From NCBI RefSeq assembly GCF_030272615.1, contig NC_081413.1, forward strand, positions 145,366,476-145,430,475: a stretch of DNA of 64,000 bases, written 5' to 3'. Shown in pieces: positions 43,515-55,380 of the stretch. Made by a program: the position numbers and the translations under genes. This DNA comes from Cryptomeria japonica (Eukaryota; Streptophyta; Pinopsida; Cupressales; Cupressaceae). Position 1 is the stretch's first letter. Each line of letters starts with the position of its first letter. The notes beneath the pieces were generated by a model. The model did not search any database. It saw only the letters and a program-made list of their open reading frames with translations, and was not told the DNA's origin.

Positions 43515-44270
43515 TGGTGCAACCACGGATAAGAGGTTCCCCAAAGAGGAAGTCTAGTCTGTGTAGCAAGATCAAAACAACACAATACAACATAGAAGAG
43601 AGAGGAAATACCATATTAGGCATGGATCAATCAATCATTGATTCAAATGCAACCGCCCTATTATAGATATACATCCATATGCATCAATATAGAAGCAAAC
43701 ATCATATTCAAATTACAATCTACTATTCTATATCCTAAATACTAAATCTAATACGATCAAATACATCATTATATAGCATTTGGGAACATCTGGGTCGACC
43801 ATGAAAGTTCTCATTCCCCAAAGAAAGCAAAATAAAATGTATAGATAGGTCATCCCAAATATGAGATGAAGACCCTTTGGAAAAGAATCACCATGAAGCG
43901 CGAACTAGTAAAAGGGTCAGCTAGCATCAAATATCATCCCACACATGATAAGTTAGCTCCACAAATCAAGGAATCGCTCTGCAAGATCCAAGAACACCAA
44001 CTAACCGTTAAGCTCAAGCATTCGGGGAAACAAAAAATTGCCAACCAATCCAAAAGCGATAACTTGTTGGAAAGAGATCCAAATGAAACAAGGATCCAGA
44101 AAATGAAAGATGAACAAGAATGAAGTTCAAATCAGCTCCACAAGAAAAATGATCAATGCCAAGGTATCTGGTAACTCTCAGAAACAAAACTGTTGAAAAT
44201 AACAAGAAACAAAAATGAAATATTTTTGGGTGATGCAAGATTGCCAAGAACCAGAGATGCTCCTACATCA
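43515..44270 (-). repeat. Element J 3' LTR
   Basis: 756 bp. It pairs with 57606-58374. The other copy has a ~28-bp insertion near 57745 (TTGGCAACATTTGG...). Confidence 0.88.
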
Positions 44271-44302
44271 GACATATGGGGTTAATGAAAAAAGTTAGTC
44301 CC

Positions 44303-44782
44303 TCACTTTTCAAGGTCTAGAGGAAAACCAAGATGGTCTATCTCAACCTGAGAAATCCAAGAAGAATCCTCAACTGATTTTCCTTTCCACTTCACAAGAT
44401 ACTCTCTATATTGATTGTTGTGTGTGCTCCTACTGAATTTTCTATCCAAAACTTCTTCAATCTCATCCAGTTTCTTCTCAAGAAACTGCTTCAATTCTAG
44501 TTCACTGTCATTGAGTTTTGCTTCATGATATTGATAAATATTTGCAATATTGAAAATAGGTGATATGTCCTAAGTGGCCAGTATGTCCACTTCAAATGCA
44601 TTACCCAAATCAAATTTCCTCAAGATCTTACATAGTACAAACTTCTTCATTCTCAACTTATTATAGGTTCCAACACAAAATCTCCCCTTTTTGAAATATA
44701 CCATCACTTCATCTCTAGCTTCAAATTCCTTATGTCTTCTTTTCTCATTTGTCTTCTCCTTATATTTCCAGTTCATATCTTC
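44303..44782 (-). pseudogene. Element J integrase C-terminus and chromodomain
   Basis: Minus strand, after a stop: KEFEARDEVMVYFKKGRFCVGTYNKL (integrase GPY/F-region equivalent), then the chromodomain with IEEVLDRKFSRS, EYLVKWKGKSVEDSSWIS and a terminal amphipathic helix, ending at a TGA. Chromodomains of plant chromoviruses bind methylated histone H3 and steer integration to heterochromatin. The aromatic residues needed (Y, W, W) are present, so the domain itself looks intact. Confidence 0.85.
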
Positions 44783-45575
44783 CTAATGTCTCTTTACCTC
44801 TGAATGTAATGACTCCATATGTTCTGCAAATATTTTTTCTTCTGCGCTCCTCTTAGCTTCAAGACTGATATCTTTCAATTTTGAAACTCCCTTAGGATCC
44901 ACTCTGGCAACTATCTCAAATGGTGTCTTCCGTGTACTCTGGTTTACTGAATTATTACATGCAAACTCTCTTCGTGCCAATATCAAATCCCAACTTCCAG
45001 GTTTATCTCCACTCAAACATCTCAGCAAATTCCCCAAACTCTGGTTCACAACCTCAGTCTGTCCATCTGTCTGTGGGTGAAACATAGAATTGAACTTCAA
45101 ATTTGTCTTCATCTTCTTCCAAAGTGTCCTCAAAAAGTAACCAACAAACCTAGTATCTCTTTCTGAAACAATGCTCTTTGGTAACCCATGCAATCTCACT
45201 TCTTTAAAAAATAGATCCGCTACATGATTTGTTGTCTTCTTACAAGGTATAAATGTGCCATCTTTGAAAATCTATCCACCACCACAAATATATAATCATT
45301 TCCCATTTGAGTCTTGGGTAATCCCAATATCAAATCCATGCTTATATCTTCCTAAGGTCTCTTTAGTACCATCAAAGGCTTATATAATTTGGTATTCTAA
45401 CTACTTCCTTTTGCAACTTGATAAATTCTGCAATTCTAAACAAATTTCCTAACATTTTTTATGAATCTGAGGCCAAAAGTAATTCTCACTCACCAAAGAC
45501 ACCGTCTTATCAATCCCGAAATGTCTTGCCAATCCTCCACTATGTTTCTCCTTGATCAAACTGTCTCATAGAACT
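44783..45575 (-). pseudogene. Element J integrase (broken)
   Basis: The open part is 44783-45199, with RLHGLPKSIVSERDTRFVG (second catalytic Asp), FHPQTDGQTEVVNQSLGN (catalytic Glu in TE) and LRCL. Upstream (45200-45575) the zinc-binding region (ARHFGIDKT, YFWPQI) and first catalytic region can be made out only across several stops and frame changes. Confidence 0.78.
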
Positions 45576-46112
45576 TCAGAGTATACACAACTGATTTCCC
45601 CTAAACAAGATCTCATCTTGAATGAAATAATCTAGCCACTTACTCGGGCTTGTAACAATAGGTTCAACACTGTCTCTCCAAGGTTCTGCAAAATGAGGGT
45701 CTCCCGCATATAGGGTCTTCAATTCAGCAAATCCTAATACTGCAACTCTCATTTCTATTATCAAATTTCTTCTTCTACTCAAGGCATCAACCACCTTATT
45801 TGACTTCCCACTCTGGTGTTTTAAAACAAAAGTATAACTCTGCATAAACTCAACCCATCTCATATGTTTTTGATTCAACTTACTTTGACTACTCAAATAC
45901 TGTAAATCCTGATGATCTGTGTACAATACAAAATCCTTAGGTAATAAGTAGTGTCTCCACTTCTTCAAGGCTTGAATTATGGCATAGAACTCTTGATCAT
46001 ACACTAAATATCTTCTTCTTGAATCATTCAACTTCTCACTAAAATATGCTACAAGTCTGCTTTCCTGGGTCAACACAACTCCAATTTCACTTCCTCTAGC
46101 ATCACAAACCAC
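45576..46112 (-). pseudogene. Element J RNase H domain
   Basis: A 178-codon open minus-strand piece with MVCDARGSEIGVVLTQESRLVAYFSE, YDQEFYAIIQALKKWRHYLL, YTDHQDLQYL and HQSGKSNKVVDALSRR: the Gypsy-type RNase H with its Asp, Glu, Asp ladder. It continues into the region linking to integrase. Confidence 0.85.
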
Positions 46113-47342
46113 CTAAAAAGCTTTACTGAAATCTGGTAAGGCTAACATAGGTTTCTTAGTAACCTTTGCTTCAACAATTCAAAACTTTGGTTTTCTCTGG
46201 TTGTCTACTTAAAATCCTTTTGGTCTCCCCTCATTGTCTCAGTCATAGGACTACAAATTGCATTGAAATTTCTGATGAACTTCCGGTAGAAACTAACCTG
46301 TCCATGAAATGATCTTACCTCTACAATACTCTCTAGTGTAGGCCATTCAACAATTGCTTTCTCTTTCTTAGGTTCCATCTTTAGTCCATCCTCAGATATC
46401 ACAAAACCCAAGTATACAAGCTACTCCTTCATGAAACTACACTTTTTTCAGATTAATCAGTAACTTCTCTTCTCCGAGTCTCCTCAAAACTTGTCTCACA
46501 TGCGACAAATGTTCCTCTTTTGTCTTACTAAAAATTAGAATGTCATCTAAATATAAACTCACAAACTTACCCAAGAATTTCTTCAATACCTCATTCATCA
46601 ATCTCATAAAAGTACTCGGTGCATTAATCAGTCCAAAGGGAATTACCAACCACTCATATAATCCTTCATTTGTCTTAAATGTTATCTTCCATTCATCACC
46701 TTCTTTGATTCTAATATGATGATATCCACTCTTCAAATCGATCTTTGTGAAATATATAGCTCCACTCAAACAATCCATTATGTCATCCATCCTCGGTAAA
46801 GGAAATTTGTACTTCACTATAATCCGATTTATTGCTCTTGATTCCGTACACATCCTCCATTCTCCATTCTTCTTTGGTGCCAACATAGCAGGTATCGCAT
46901 AAGGGCTCAGAATTTCTCTGATCAGACCTTTCCTCAACAACTCCTGCACTTTCCTATTCAACTCTCCATTCTCTATCAGTGGCATCCGGTGTGCTACCTT
47001 ATTAGGTAAACTAGCTCTAGGAATCAAATCCATGGAATGATTTATGCTTCTCAGAGGGGGTAATCCTTTAGGTACATTATCTGAAATGATGTCTTCATAC
47101 TCTATCAACAACTCTTTTATCTCTTGTGGTTGTTCTTCCTTCGGTTTCAAATTAGGTTCCTTAGGTATCAATGCATAACACACATTTTCACTCTTCAACC
47201 CATCCAGAAACTTTCTCCCATCGACCAAATGGATTCTGACACTCGTGCATATCTCACTTATCAGAGGTTCCTCTAGAGGCAACAAGGTTTTCTTCCTCCC
47301 ATTTGCAATAATAGTATAGATATTGCTTCTCCCATCATGCAT
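46113..47342 (-). pseudogene. Element J reverse transcriptase
   Basis: A 301-codon open piece (46437-47342) with GLIREILSPYAIPAMLAPKKNGEWRMC, FPLPRMDDIMDCL, YFTKIDLKSGYHHIRI, WLVIPFGLINAPSTF and the catalytic LYLDDILIFSK, then (46205-46411) the connection GFVISEDGLKMEPKK and VRSFHGQVSFYRKFIRNF. Stops at 46437 and 46205 and one upstream of the RNase H break it. Confidence 0.88.
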
Positions 47343-47345
47343 AGC

Positions 47346-47729
47346 CTATCTATCATACTGACAAGGCCTTCCCAACAAAACATGGCAAACGTCCATAGGC
47401 ATAATATCACACAGAACTTCATCATAGTATTCTCCTATCTTCAACTTAACCAAACATTGTTCACTTACCAAGATCTTATGATCATTCCAAATCCATGCTA
47501 TTTGGTAGGGTTTAGGGTGTTTCAACCTCAACAACTTCATCTTATTCACCATCTCCTCAAAGGACAAATTATCTGAACTGGCACTATCAATAATAACCTT
47601 ACAACACTTACCTTCCACCTTACATCTTGTCGGAAACAAATTCTTTCTTTGCAACGGTTCCCCATCTGTCTCATTCTGGCATAGGTCTCTTTTTATCATC
47701 AAAGCTTCACCATCCTCCAATTTGATCAA
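47346..47729 (-). pseudogene. Element J aspartic protease
   Basis: Minus strand: CKVIIDSASSDNLSFEEMV carries the active site as DSA where chromoviruses normally have DSG (K has DSGSTDN). HVLLGRPCQYDR is the second conserved protease box. The Gly-to-Ala change at the active-site turn is unusual and may impair activity. It is separated from RT by a single TAG at 47343-47345. Confidence 0.78.
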
Positions 47730-47739
47730 TGCTCTGGTA

Positions 47740-48845
47740 GGTTCTTCTTCTACAAAAGAGGTTCCTCCACCATTCTCAATTTTCTTATTCCCTTGTCTGC
47801 ATTCAAAATCTTGGTGTCCTTCTCCACCACACTTGAAACAGGTTCCAATAAACTTTCTCTTATCATCTCTCTTAAAAACCTCATTATGGTAACCACCTTG
47901 TCCATAATTCTGGTAGTAATTTCCTTTGTTCCTCTGGTTTGAATTATCACTCTTGTAATCTGCCTTGCCTTTATTCTATTCAGAAAAGGATCTGCCACCT
48001 CTGGGAAAGGATCTACCTCTTTGAAATATTTCGCCTCTTCCTCTTTGTCTCTGCTTATGCCTCTTATTCAATCTTTCTTCAGCTTTTAGGGCATATACAT
48101 AAGCTTCTTTCACACTCTGTAATTTCACCATACTAATCTCATCTTGTATTAACATTCTTAAACCATTAACATACATTGCAATATGCTCAACTTCATCTTC
48201 AACATGTCTGGATCTGATGTTCAACTTGTAGAACTCCTCGGTGTACTCCTTCACACTAGATACTTTCTACTTCAGATTCTACAATATTTAGAACAAATTG
48301 ACTAGATAATCCATCAGCAAAAACTTTGCTTTCAACTTACTCACCATTGACCGATCCCAAGATTTAAATTTTTCCTTTTGTTTCCTCTATCTATCGGTCT
48401 ACAAATGTTCCCACCACAAGGAGGCATGTCCCTTCAACTTCTTTCAAGAAAATTTCACCTTCATCTCTTCATCAGTACCCTCGAAATCAAAGTATTTCTC
48501 CATCTTGGTAATCCAATCTATCAGCTCATCCAAATCGAACTTACCACTATAGTCTAGTGGGTCAAAGTGCAGTTTAATATTCACATTTGCGAAAGCTCTA
48601 ATCAATCTTTCATCATCTTGTGCCAACTCTGGTTGACCTCCATTTTCTGGTTCATCATTTTGTTCTTCTTCTTCATCACTTACATCCTCAATATACTGAC
48701 CTCTTCTCCATGTAGTCTCAATTGCATCCAAATGAGCCGCAATCTTCCTCAGCATGTCGATCACCATGGGATCAACATCTCTCTGGTTTCCACCTCTCGC
48801 ATTACCACTTCGGGTGATAGGAGCAAGTCCTCTATAGCTACAAGT
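47740..48845 (-). pseudogene. Element J gag
   Basis: Minus strand from ~48780: MVIDMLRKIAAHLDAIETTW, an acidic linker, DPLDYSGKFDLDELIDWITKMEKYFDFEG (Gypsy retrotransposon-Gag core), then after breaks MKEYTEEFYKLNIRSRHVEDEVEHIAMYVNGL, an Arg/Gly-rich stretch (RGRGEIFQRGRSFPRGG) and a CCHC knuckle CFKCGGEGHQDFEC near 47800. Stops lie near 48440 and 48275. The first residues are close to the K insertion at 48866. Confidence 0.8.
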
Positions 48846-48865
48846 CAGATCTACAATCCACCACT

Positions 48866-50315
48866 TGTGTAGAGCACCTCTACTACACCTCTATTTCAAG
48901 CAAGGTTTAGAGCCATGTTGGTGTCTACATGTTCATTTGTGATGTAATAATGGGTTGGATCAATGATCACCCTTGATGTAATAAAGTGCCTATTTGTATG
49001 GTCAATAACCTCTTAGGTGAACATATAAACCTAGAGGTCTATTAGGCCATGTAGGCTTGAAATTTGGATTTTCAGTGTTGGTGTGTCTAGGATGTTGGCT
49101 TAGGTGTTTGGAGTCTAATAATAACCTTGGATGTGTTGCCACAAGGTCTAAGTGTTTGGTAGCTAATGTTATTCCAAGTTGCTAAATATTGCAACCTTGT
49201 TGTCAAGCAGCTTTTTAAAGTTTCCGGTAGGATGCCAACTACTTTTCCAATGTTCATAACTATTCAAAAGTTGGTTGTGGATGTTGGGAAAGGTGTTTAT
49301 ATGCTTGGACAACTATGGGGAATGGTGGTTGTTGGTTCTTGTAAATTTTGGTGGAGAATTTGAATAGAAACAAGTTTGATTTCGCTATAACAGTAACATT
49401 TTTCATACCGTCCATACAGGGTGTGAGATCTCTTGATGAAATTTTGATTTGGTTGAAAAGAGCCCTGAATCACCTTTCAAATGCACTTGGTCTGACCTCT
49501 TGAAGTTAGCTTTAAAGGGAGTTATAAGAAATTTACCCTCTGTAGGTCTGAAACCCTCCATTTTTTAGGGTTGCAATACAAATGGGGCCCTAACTTGCAA
49601 TCTAACCATTGGAATTCAATGGCCATTGGTATAATGCAAGTTAGTGGTATGTATTTTGAGATTCCAGAGGGTGAGGTTAGAGGAGTTGGTTTGGTATCTT
49701 TACCACCAAGCCCTAGTCTATATTGTTTGAGGGTTTAGATTAGAATAGATTGAAATTCATTGAGAACATAATGAATAATGGTGAGGAGCCATTTTAGTCA
49801 ATGTATTTGGAATATTTAGACATAGGAGAAGCCTTCTAAAGTGTTGGAACCTTCATGTGACCCCATTCCCATACACCTCCTTTGTAAACCAGACCTAAGT
49901 TGATCAATTAGGCCTATGACTCAAGTAGGTGTTTAGGAGTGTTGGAATAGTGTGGGAGTCTAATTCTTTGGAATTTGATAGTAGACCAAAATGCGTATGT
50001 GAAACCAAAATTTGTTTGGGGTTTTGTTTGGCATAATTTGGAGAAGAATTCAAAAAACTAGTAAACCAGGGCTACTAGTTGGTAGGCCTGTTTGACCCTA
50101 AAAGACCAATACTTACCTTGTACATCAGGGTATTGTTGAGGGAAGTCTTGGTAGGACTTAGGAAGGGTGTGGAAGTTTTGTACCATCCCTTTTTAGGGGT
50201 AATAGTTCAATTTCACATTTGGAGTGTAGTTGAGGCCTTAAGAGAGGTTGTAGGGATTGAAAGACCAAAGGTGTGTGTGTGGGTTTATCACCCTACTACT
50301 GCAAGCTCTGCATTA
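48866..50315 (+). repeat. Element K 5' LTR
   Basis: ~1,450 bp, no gene. It pairs with 56108-57555 almost base for base through most of its length. Confidence 0.9.
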
Positions 50316-50358
50316 GGTGGTATTAGAGCATTAGAAGAACCTTGGGAAAGATAAACCA

Positions 50359-51006
50359 ATGGAAGATACAACAGAGAATGGTGAGGAGATCCCCACTAGA
50401 CCGATGACAAACATGGATTTGGCCAAGATAGTGAGGGAGCAGACGACCAAGAATAAGAAGATGGGGGAAGAGATAGAAAAGTTGAAGAAAGACCAAGCAA
50501 GAAAAGAAGTTGCATCAACATCTAATGGAGAAGGAGAGAAGGAAGAAGAGAGACTAATGATGCCAGCAAACCAAAGGCAATTTGTTGAAGCCCTTAATTG
50601 GGTAGGGAGAAGAGACAATAGAGCAGAACTACCGACATTATCTAGAAAGATGAATCCAGAAGAGTGTATGGATTGGATAGAAGCAATGGTCAATTATTTT
50701 GAATGTGACGAGGTCCCTGAAAACCAAAGGGTGAAGGTGGATAAATCCAAAATGAAGGGTCCAGTTCTTAGTTGGTGGAACTTTCTACAAAATGAAAGAG
50801 ATGAAGAAGGAAGGAAACCTATAACTTCATGGAAGAAGATGGAGATAGAGATCAATAGGCAGTTTGTACCCGAGGACTATGAGATAATCTTACACAAGAA
50901 ATTAAAAAATCTAAGGCAAAGAGATTTGGATGTCAGTACCTACACTGAGGAGTTCCACATGATGACCCTAAAAGCAAAGATGCCAGAGAGTGAGACACAA
51001 AAGCTA
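50359..51006 (+). pseudogene. Element K gag, first part
   Basis: ATG 50359 (MEDTTENGEEIPTRPMTNMDL), 43 bases after the LTR. A Lys/Glu coiled coil (EEIEKLKKDQARKE) is followed by the Gypsy Gag core MNPEECMDWIEAMVNYFECDEVPENQRVK, SWWNFLQNER, FVPEDYEIILHKKLKNLRQ and VSTYTEEFHMMTLKAKMPES. Insertion L cuts it after ETQKL, and the same codons restart at 52144. Confidence 0.85.
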
Positions 51007-52140
51007 TGTGTGTGAAAAGTGGACCTGTATCCGTAATACACAACACTTTAATCAAGTCATTACATGCATGGTTAGACAGATATAAACATGAATATGAAAA
51101 CCATAACAAATCGACCCATTGCCTTCTAAAAGATGTGAGTATAAGATTGCTCTCAGATTTGTATAAGCAATCCAGTGACTAGACAACACCAAGAAGAAGG
51201 ATTTTAATCTATATGAGCATGATATTAATGCTAGATGGATGCAAGATTAATCTAACAAGATTTAAGCAATAAATGAGATAAATGATCTAAATATGTATGC
51301 AATATTCTCAATGAACCTAGAGCAAAAATAATATAATAACAATATATTTTCTAGGATTTTTGAATGAGAGATGAAGGCCTGAATTTATAGAAAATTCAGA
51401 AAGAAACCAAAGGCTGAGATCAAATGATGATGAGCAGTCAAGATTTTCCAAGAGGAAGCACAATCCAGGTGAATTGATGTGATTGGATGCTTTTCTCAGT
51501 TTTAAAGGAAATTGAACTAAAATTAAGATAAAATCAAGAAAAAACTGATTTAAAGGAAATTGAACTAAAATTAAGATAAAATCAAGAAAAAACTGATTTA
51601 TTATGTATTCCATTCAATTTTAATATTTAATTGTTTTAATTGCTTTCTTTGAGATTATCTATCAATTTTCAATTTGTTTTTTCAAGATTATCTCCAATTG
51701 ATTTCTTTTCTCAATTTTTAATTATTTTTTGTCAATTAATTCCTTTTTTGATTTATTTCCTTTTCTGAAGATTTGTGCTCATAATTTCCAATTCCTCTTT
51801 CTTGATTTGTTTCCTTTTTTGAAGATTTGTGGCAATTTTTATTTATTTTTCAAATTAATTCCTCTTTTTGATGATTTAATGGCAAATTGATTTATTTAAT
51901 TAAATATGCTAGGATATGTAATAAAATAAATAAGATAATTGTTTAAAATGATTTACTTGGAATGATTTAATTAATTAAATAAATATTTAATTAGTATTGA
52001 GTTATTAATTTGCCATGTGACATTTGATGATTTTAGAATTAATTGTGTGCTCAAGATTGATTTAATTGCCTTTGGTTCGGACCTTGGTGATGTTGTCGAG
52101 ATTAGGGGCTTATGGTTTAGATGACCATTTTTAGGGTATT
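51007..52140. mobile_element. Insertion L (~1.13 kb) with 10-bp flanking repeat
   Basis: The perfect repeat ACAAAAGCTA lies at 50997-51006 and 52141-52150, on either side of AT-rich non-coding sequence. Read on the minus strand the insert could start TGTAATACCC and end CACACA, as a solo LTR would (TG...CA), but then the duplication is 7 bp, too long for usual LTR elements. A 9-11-bp duplication is typical of Mutator-like elements, yet no clear terminal inverted repeat is seen. A tandem duplication of 48 bp (51501-51548, 51549-51596) lies inside. No gene was found. Confidence 0.65.
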
Positions 52141-52150
52141 ACAAAAGCTA

Positions 52151-52560
52151 GCAAGGTACATGAATGGTCTTAAATTCAATATTCAAGATGATCTGAGTTT
52201 TTTCAATCTTGAATTAGTGCACGCGTTTTTAGATAGCACTTAGGATTGAGGAGAAGCAAAAAAGGAGAGGAGAACACGATAATAGAGGAAGAGGTGCAAG
52301 TTTCAGAGGCAAGGGTAGATTCAATGGTAGGGGATCATCTCCTAAACCCCAAGGAGAGTACACCAATCAGGAACATGAAGGAGAATCAGGCAACAGAGGT
52401 AGCTTCAGAGGAAGAAGGGGGAATGGTAGATGAATATTTGGTGGAAGGGGACCTAGTGTTCACCAACAGATGTTTTTCATGTAACCAAGTTGGGCATTAG
52501 TCATTTAGATGTCCCGAGAAGCTAAGCAATGGTAGCCAAGGAGGTGATAGAAGAGCACAT
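52151..52560 (+). pseudogene. Element K gag, second part with RG-rich and CCHC regions
   Basis: The frame continues ARYMNGLKFNIQDDLSFFNLELVHAF. Then, after a stop and frame changes, there is an Arg/Gly-rich stretch (RGRGASFRGKGRFNGRG) and a CCHC knuckle beginning CFSCNQVGH with a stop inside. The C-terminal end of Gag is therefore broken. Confidence 0.75.
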
Positions 52561-52755
52561 CTGATATAAGAAGAAGATAGTCAAAGTATGACCTCACACC
52601 ACACATCAACTTCAAAGTCTGTAGATCCAGAGCAAGGAGAACTCTTGATGATCAACAAAACCCTCTTGAAAGTACCAACCATCAAAGAACCACCTCAGAG
52701 GTAGTCTCTTTTCAAAACCTCCTGCAAGGTACAAGGTAAGGTATCTAGAGTCATT

Positions 52756-54315
52756 ATGGATTCAGGGTCCACAGATAACATAGCTTCTGTTGAAATGGTT
52801 ACCAAACTTAACTTGCAAAGAATACCTCATCCCTACCCCTATAAAGTGTCTTGGTTGAACAAAGTTCAACAAGCCTTGATTAGTGATCAAGTTTGGATAG
52901 AATTCTCAATAGGTGAATACAAAGATAGGGTGTTGTGTGATGTAGTAGAAATTGATGCTTGCCATTTTCTACTAGGAAGGCCTTGGCAATATGATGTAGA
53001 TGCTAGGCATGAAGGAAGGAAGAATGTCTACACCATCACCAAGAATGGGGATAACTTCATTATGACCCCTCTTCCAAATGACAGTAAGGATAAGCACAAT
53101 GTGACTAGTGTCATGATAGTAGATGAGAAGGAGTTCATGAAGGGTTTGAAGGAGAAGGATACCCCTTGCTTTGCAATAGTTGTCAAGCCTAAGACAGAAA
53201 AGAAAGTAGGTCCTAAAGAGGTTCAAGATCTGCTAGACAAGTATAAGGGGATAGTTGCAAACAATACCACCGATACCTTACCCCCTCAAAGGGAAATCAG
53301 TCATTGTATTGGCCTTATACCAGGTGCTACATTACCCAATAATGCATCATACAAGCTTACCCCTGAACAAAATGCAGAAGTTGCAAAGCAGATCCAAGAA
53401 TTTCTAGAGAAAGGATTCATTAGGAAGAGCATAAGTCCATGTGTAGTCCCAACAGTACTAGCTCCTAAGAAAGAAGGAACATGGAGGTTGTGTAACGACT
53501 CTAGGTCCATCAATAAGATAACAATCAGATATAGATTCCCAATACCAAGAATGGAGGACTTGATGGATTGTCTAGGAGGGGCCAAGTATTATTACAAAAT
53601 AGATTTGAAAAGTGGTTACCACGAAATAAAGATCAGAGATGGAGACCAATGGAAGACAACTTTTAAAACCAATGAAGGCCTATTTGAGTGGATGGTAATG
53701 CCATTTGGGCTTTCCAATTCCCCTAGCACATTCATGAGGATCATGAATGAGGTTCTTAAGCCCTTCATCAATCATTTTGTAGTAGTGTATATAGATGATA
53801 TATTGATTTTTAGTAAAGACAGGAATGAACATCTAATGCACTTGGATTTGGTGTTGAAAAGGTTACATGAGGAGCAATTAAGGATGAATTTGGATAATTG
53901 TGTCTTCTTGCAAGAAGAACTAGTGTTCCTTGGTTTTGTGATTTCTAAAGGCGATCTGAAAATGGATCCATCTAAGGTGGATACAATCCTAAATTGGCCA
54001 ACCCCTCAGTCAACAAGTGAGGTAAAAAGTTTCCATGGGTTAGCAAGTTTATATAGAAAATTTATTAAGAATTTTAGTGGGCTTAGTGCACCAATGATAG
54101 AAAGCATAAAAGGTGGAAGAAAATGTCAATTTGTTTGGAATGAGGAGGCTGATAGGTCTTTTGATTTTTTGAAAACTAAGATTGCAGAACAACCTATTCT
54201 AGTACTCCCTGACTTTCACAAGGTTTTCACTATTGAGTGTGATGCATCAAAGAAGGCCATGGGAGGAGTCTTGAGTCAGGAAGGTAGGCCTATGGCATTT
54301 TCAGTGAGAAACTGA
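52756..54315 (+). CDS. Element K protease and reverse transcriptase
   Basis: 519 open codons. The protease active site MDSGSTDNIAS is at the very start (the frame extends upstream to ~52700), with HFLLGRPWQYD near residue 73. RT runs from ~170 to ~400 with GFIRKSISPCVVPTVLAPKK, RLCNDSRSINKI, YYYKIDLKSGYHEIKI, WMVMPFGLSNSPSTF and catalytic VVYIDDILIFS (53788-53799), then the connection FVISKGDLKMDPSKV and FHGLASLYRKFIKNF and the start of RNase H (IECDASKKAMGGVL). It is the longest intact enzyme frame in the window. It ends at a TGA (frameshift) inside RNase H. Confidence 0.92.
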   Translation: MDSGSTDNIASVEMVTKLNLQRIPHPYPYKVSWLNKVQQALISDQVWIEFSIGEYKDRVLCDVVEIDACHFLLGRPWQYDVDARHEGRKNVYTITKNGDNFIMTPLPNDSKDKHNVTSVMIVDEKEFMKGLKEKDTPCFAIVVKPKTEKKVGPKEVQDLLDKYKGIVANNTTDTLPPQREISHCIGLIPGATLPNNASYKLTPEQNAEVAKQIQEFLEKGFIRKSISPCVVPTVLAPKKEGTWRLCNDSRSINKITIRYRFPIPRMEDLMDCLGGAKYYYKIDLKSGYHEIKIRDGDQWKTTFKTNEGLFEWMVMPFGLSNSPSTFMRIMNEVLKPFINHFVVVYIDDILIFSKDRNEHLMHLDLVLKRLHEEQLRMNLDNCVFLQEELVFLGFVISKGDLKMDPSKVDTILNWPTPQSTSEVKSFHGLASLYRKFIKNFSGLSAPMIESIKGGRKCQFVWNEEADRSFDFLKTKIAEQPILVLPDFHKVFTIECDASKKAMGGVLSQEGRPMAFSVRN

Positions 54316-55380
54316 AAGAGGCAAAGAAAATGTATTCTACATATGACCTAGAGATGTATGCTATGGTGCAATCTCTTAGGAAGTGGGGACGTTATCTCTT
54401 ACCTAAGGAGTTTATTGTATATACTGACAACCATGCTCTAAGTTTTTTGAATAGGTAGGAGAAACTAAATCATAGGCATATGAAGTGGATAGAATATCTT
54501 CAAGCTTCAACTTTCACTATCCTACATAACAAAGGAGTGGCTAATAAGGTTGATGATGCACTTAGTAGGAGGAACTTAGCAATCCAGGAGATTCAATTGG
54601 AAAGCATGGGAATCAATTCCTTGAAAGACATGTATCAAAGGGATTAATATTTCAAGGAGTCCTATGAGGTTTGTAAGGACATGAATGACAGGTATCATAT
54701 TGTTTTTTTGATTATATTCTTCAAGAAGGCTTACTTTTCAAGGGCAGTCAAATTTGTATTCCTAATTGTGCCATGAGGGAAAATATTGTAAAGGAAAAAT
54801 ATTATGGGAGTTTGTCAGGACACTTTGAACTTGATAAGACACTTGAATTCGTTAGGAGATTCTACTTTTGGCCTAGGGTGCAGTCAGATGTAAGGAAGTA
54901 TGTGACAGAGTGTGTGGTATGCCAAAGGGCAAATGAAATGAGTTATAATGCAGGCCTATATACTCCATTACCAATCCCTACCAAACCTTGAGATTCAGTT
55001 AGCATGGACTTTGTCTTAGGTCTTCCTAGGACTAAATCAGGGTATGACAGTGTATATGTTGTTGTGGACAAGTTTTCAAAAAGGGCACACTTTTTGCCAT
55101 GCAAAGTTACACATGATGCTTCTAATATTGTAGGTTTGTTCTTCAAGGAGGTTGTTAGACTTCATGGGTTACCCTTGAGTATTATATCAAACTGGGATCC
55201 TAAGTCTGTATGCCATTTTTGGAGGACTTTGTGGCATAGGTTGGGGACAAACTTGTCTTTCTCTTCTTCTTGTCACCCTCAATCTGATGGACCGACTGAG
55301 GCGATTAATAGATCCCTTGGTAATTTGTTAAGATGTTTGACTAAGGACCATGAGGCCACTTGGGATACTATTCTTCCATA
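54316..55380 (+). pseudogene. Element K RNase H end and integrase
   Basis: After a frame change: MYSTYDLEMYAMVQSLRKWGRYL, YTDNHALSFL and NKVDDALSRR (RNase H). Integrase follows: zinc-binding GHFELDKTLEFVRRFYFWP with CVVCQRA, VSMDFVLGLPRTKSGYDSVYVVVDKFSKRAHF (first Asp), LHGLPLSIISNWDPKSVCHFW (second Asp; the usual SDRD reads SNWD) and CHPQSDGPTEAINRSLGN (Glu). Stops fall near 54457, 54648, 54771, 54989 and 55379. Confidence 0.88.
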
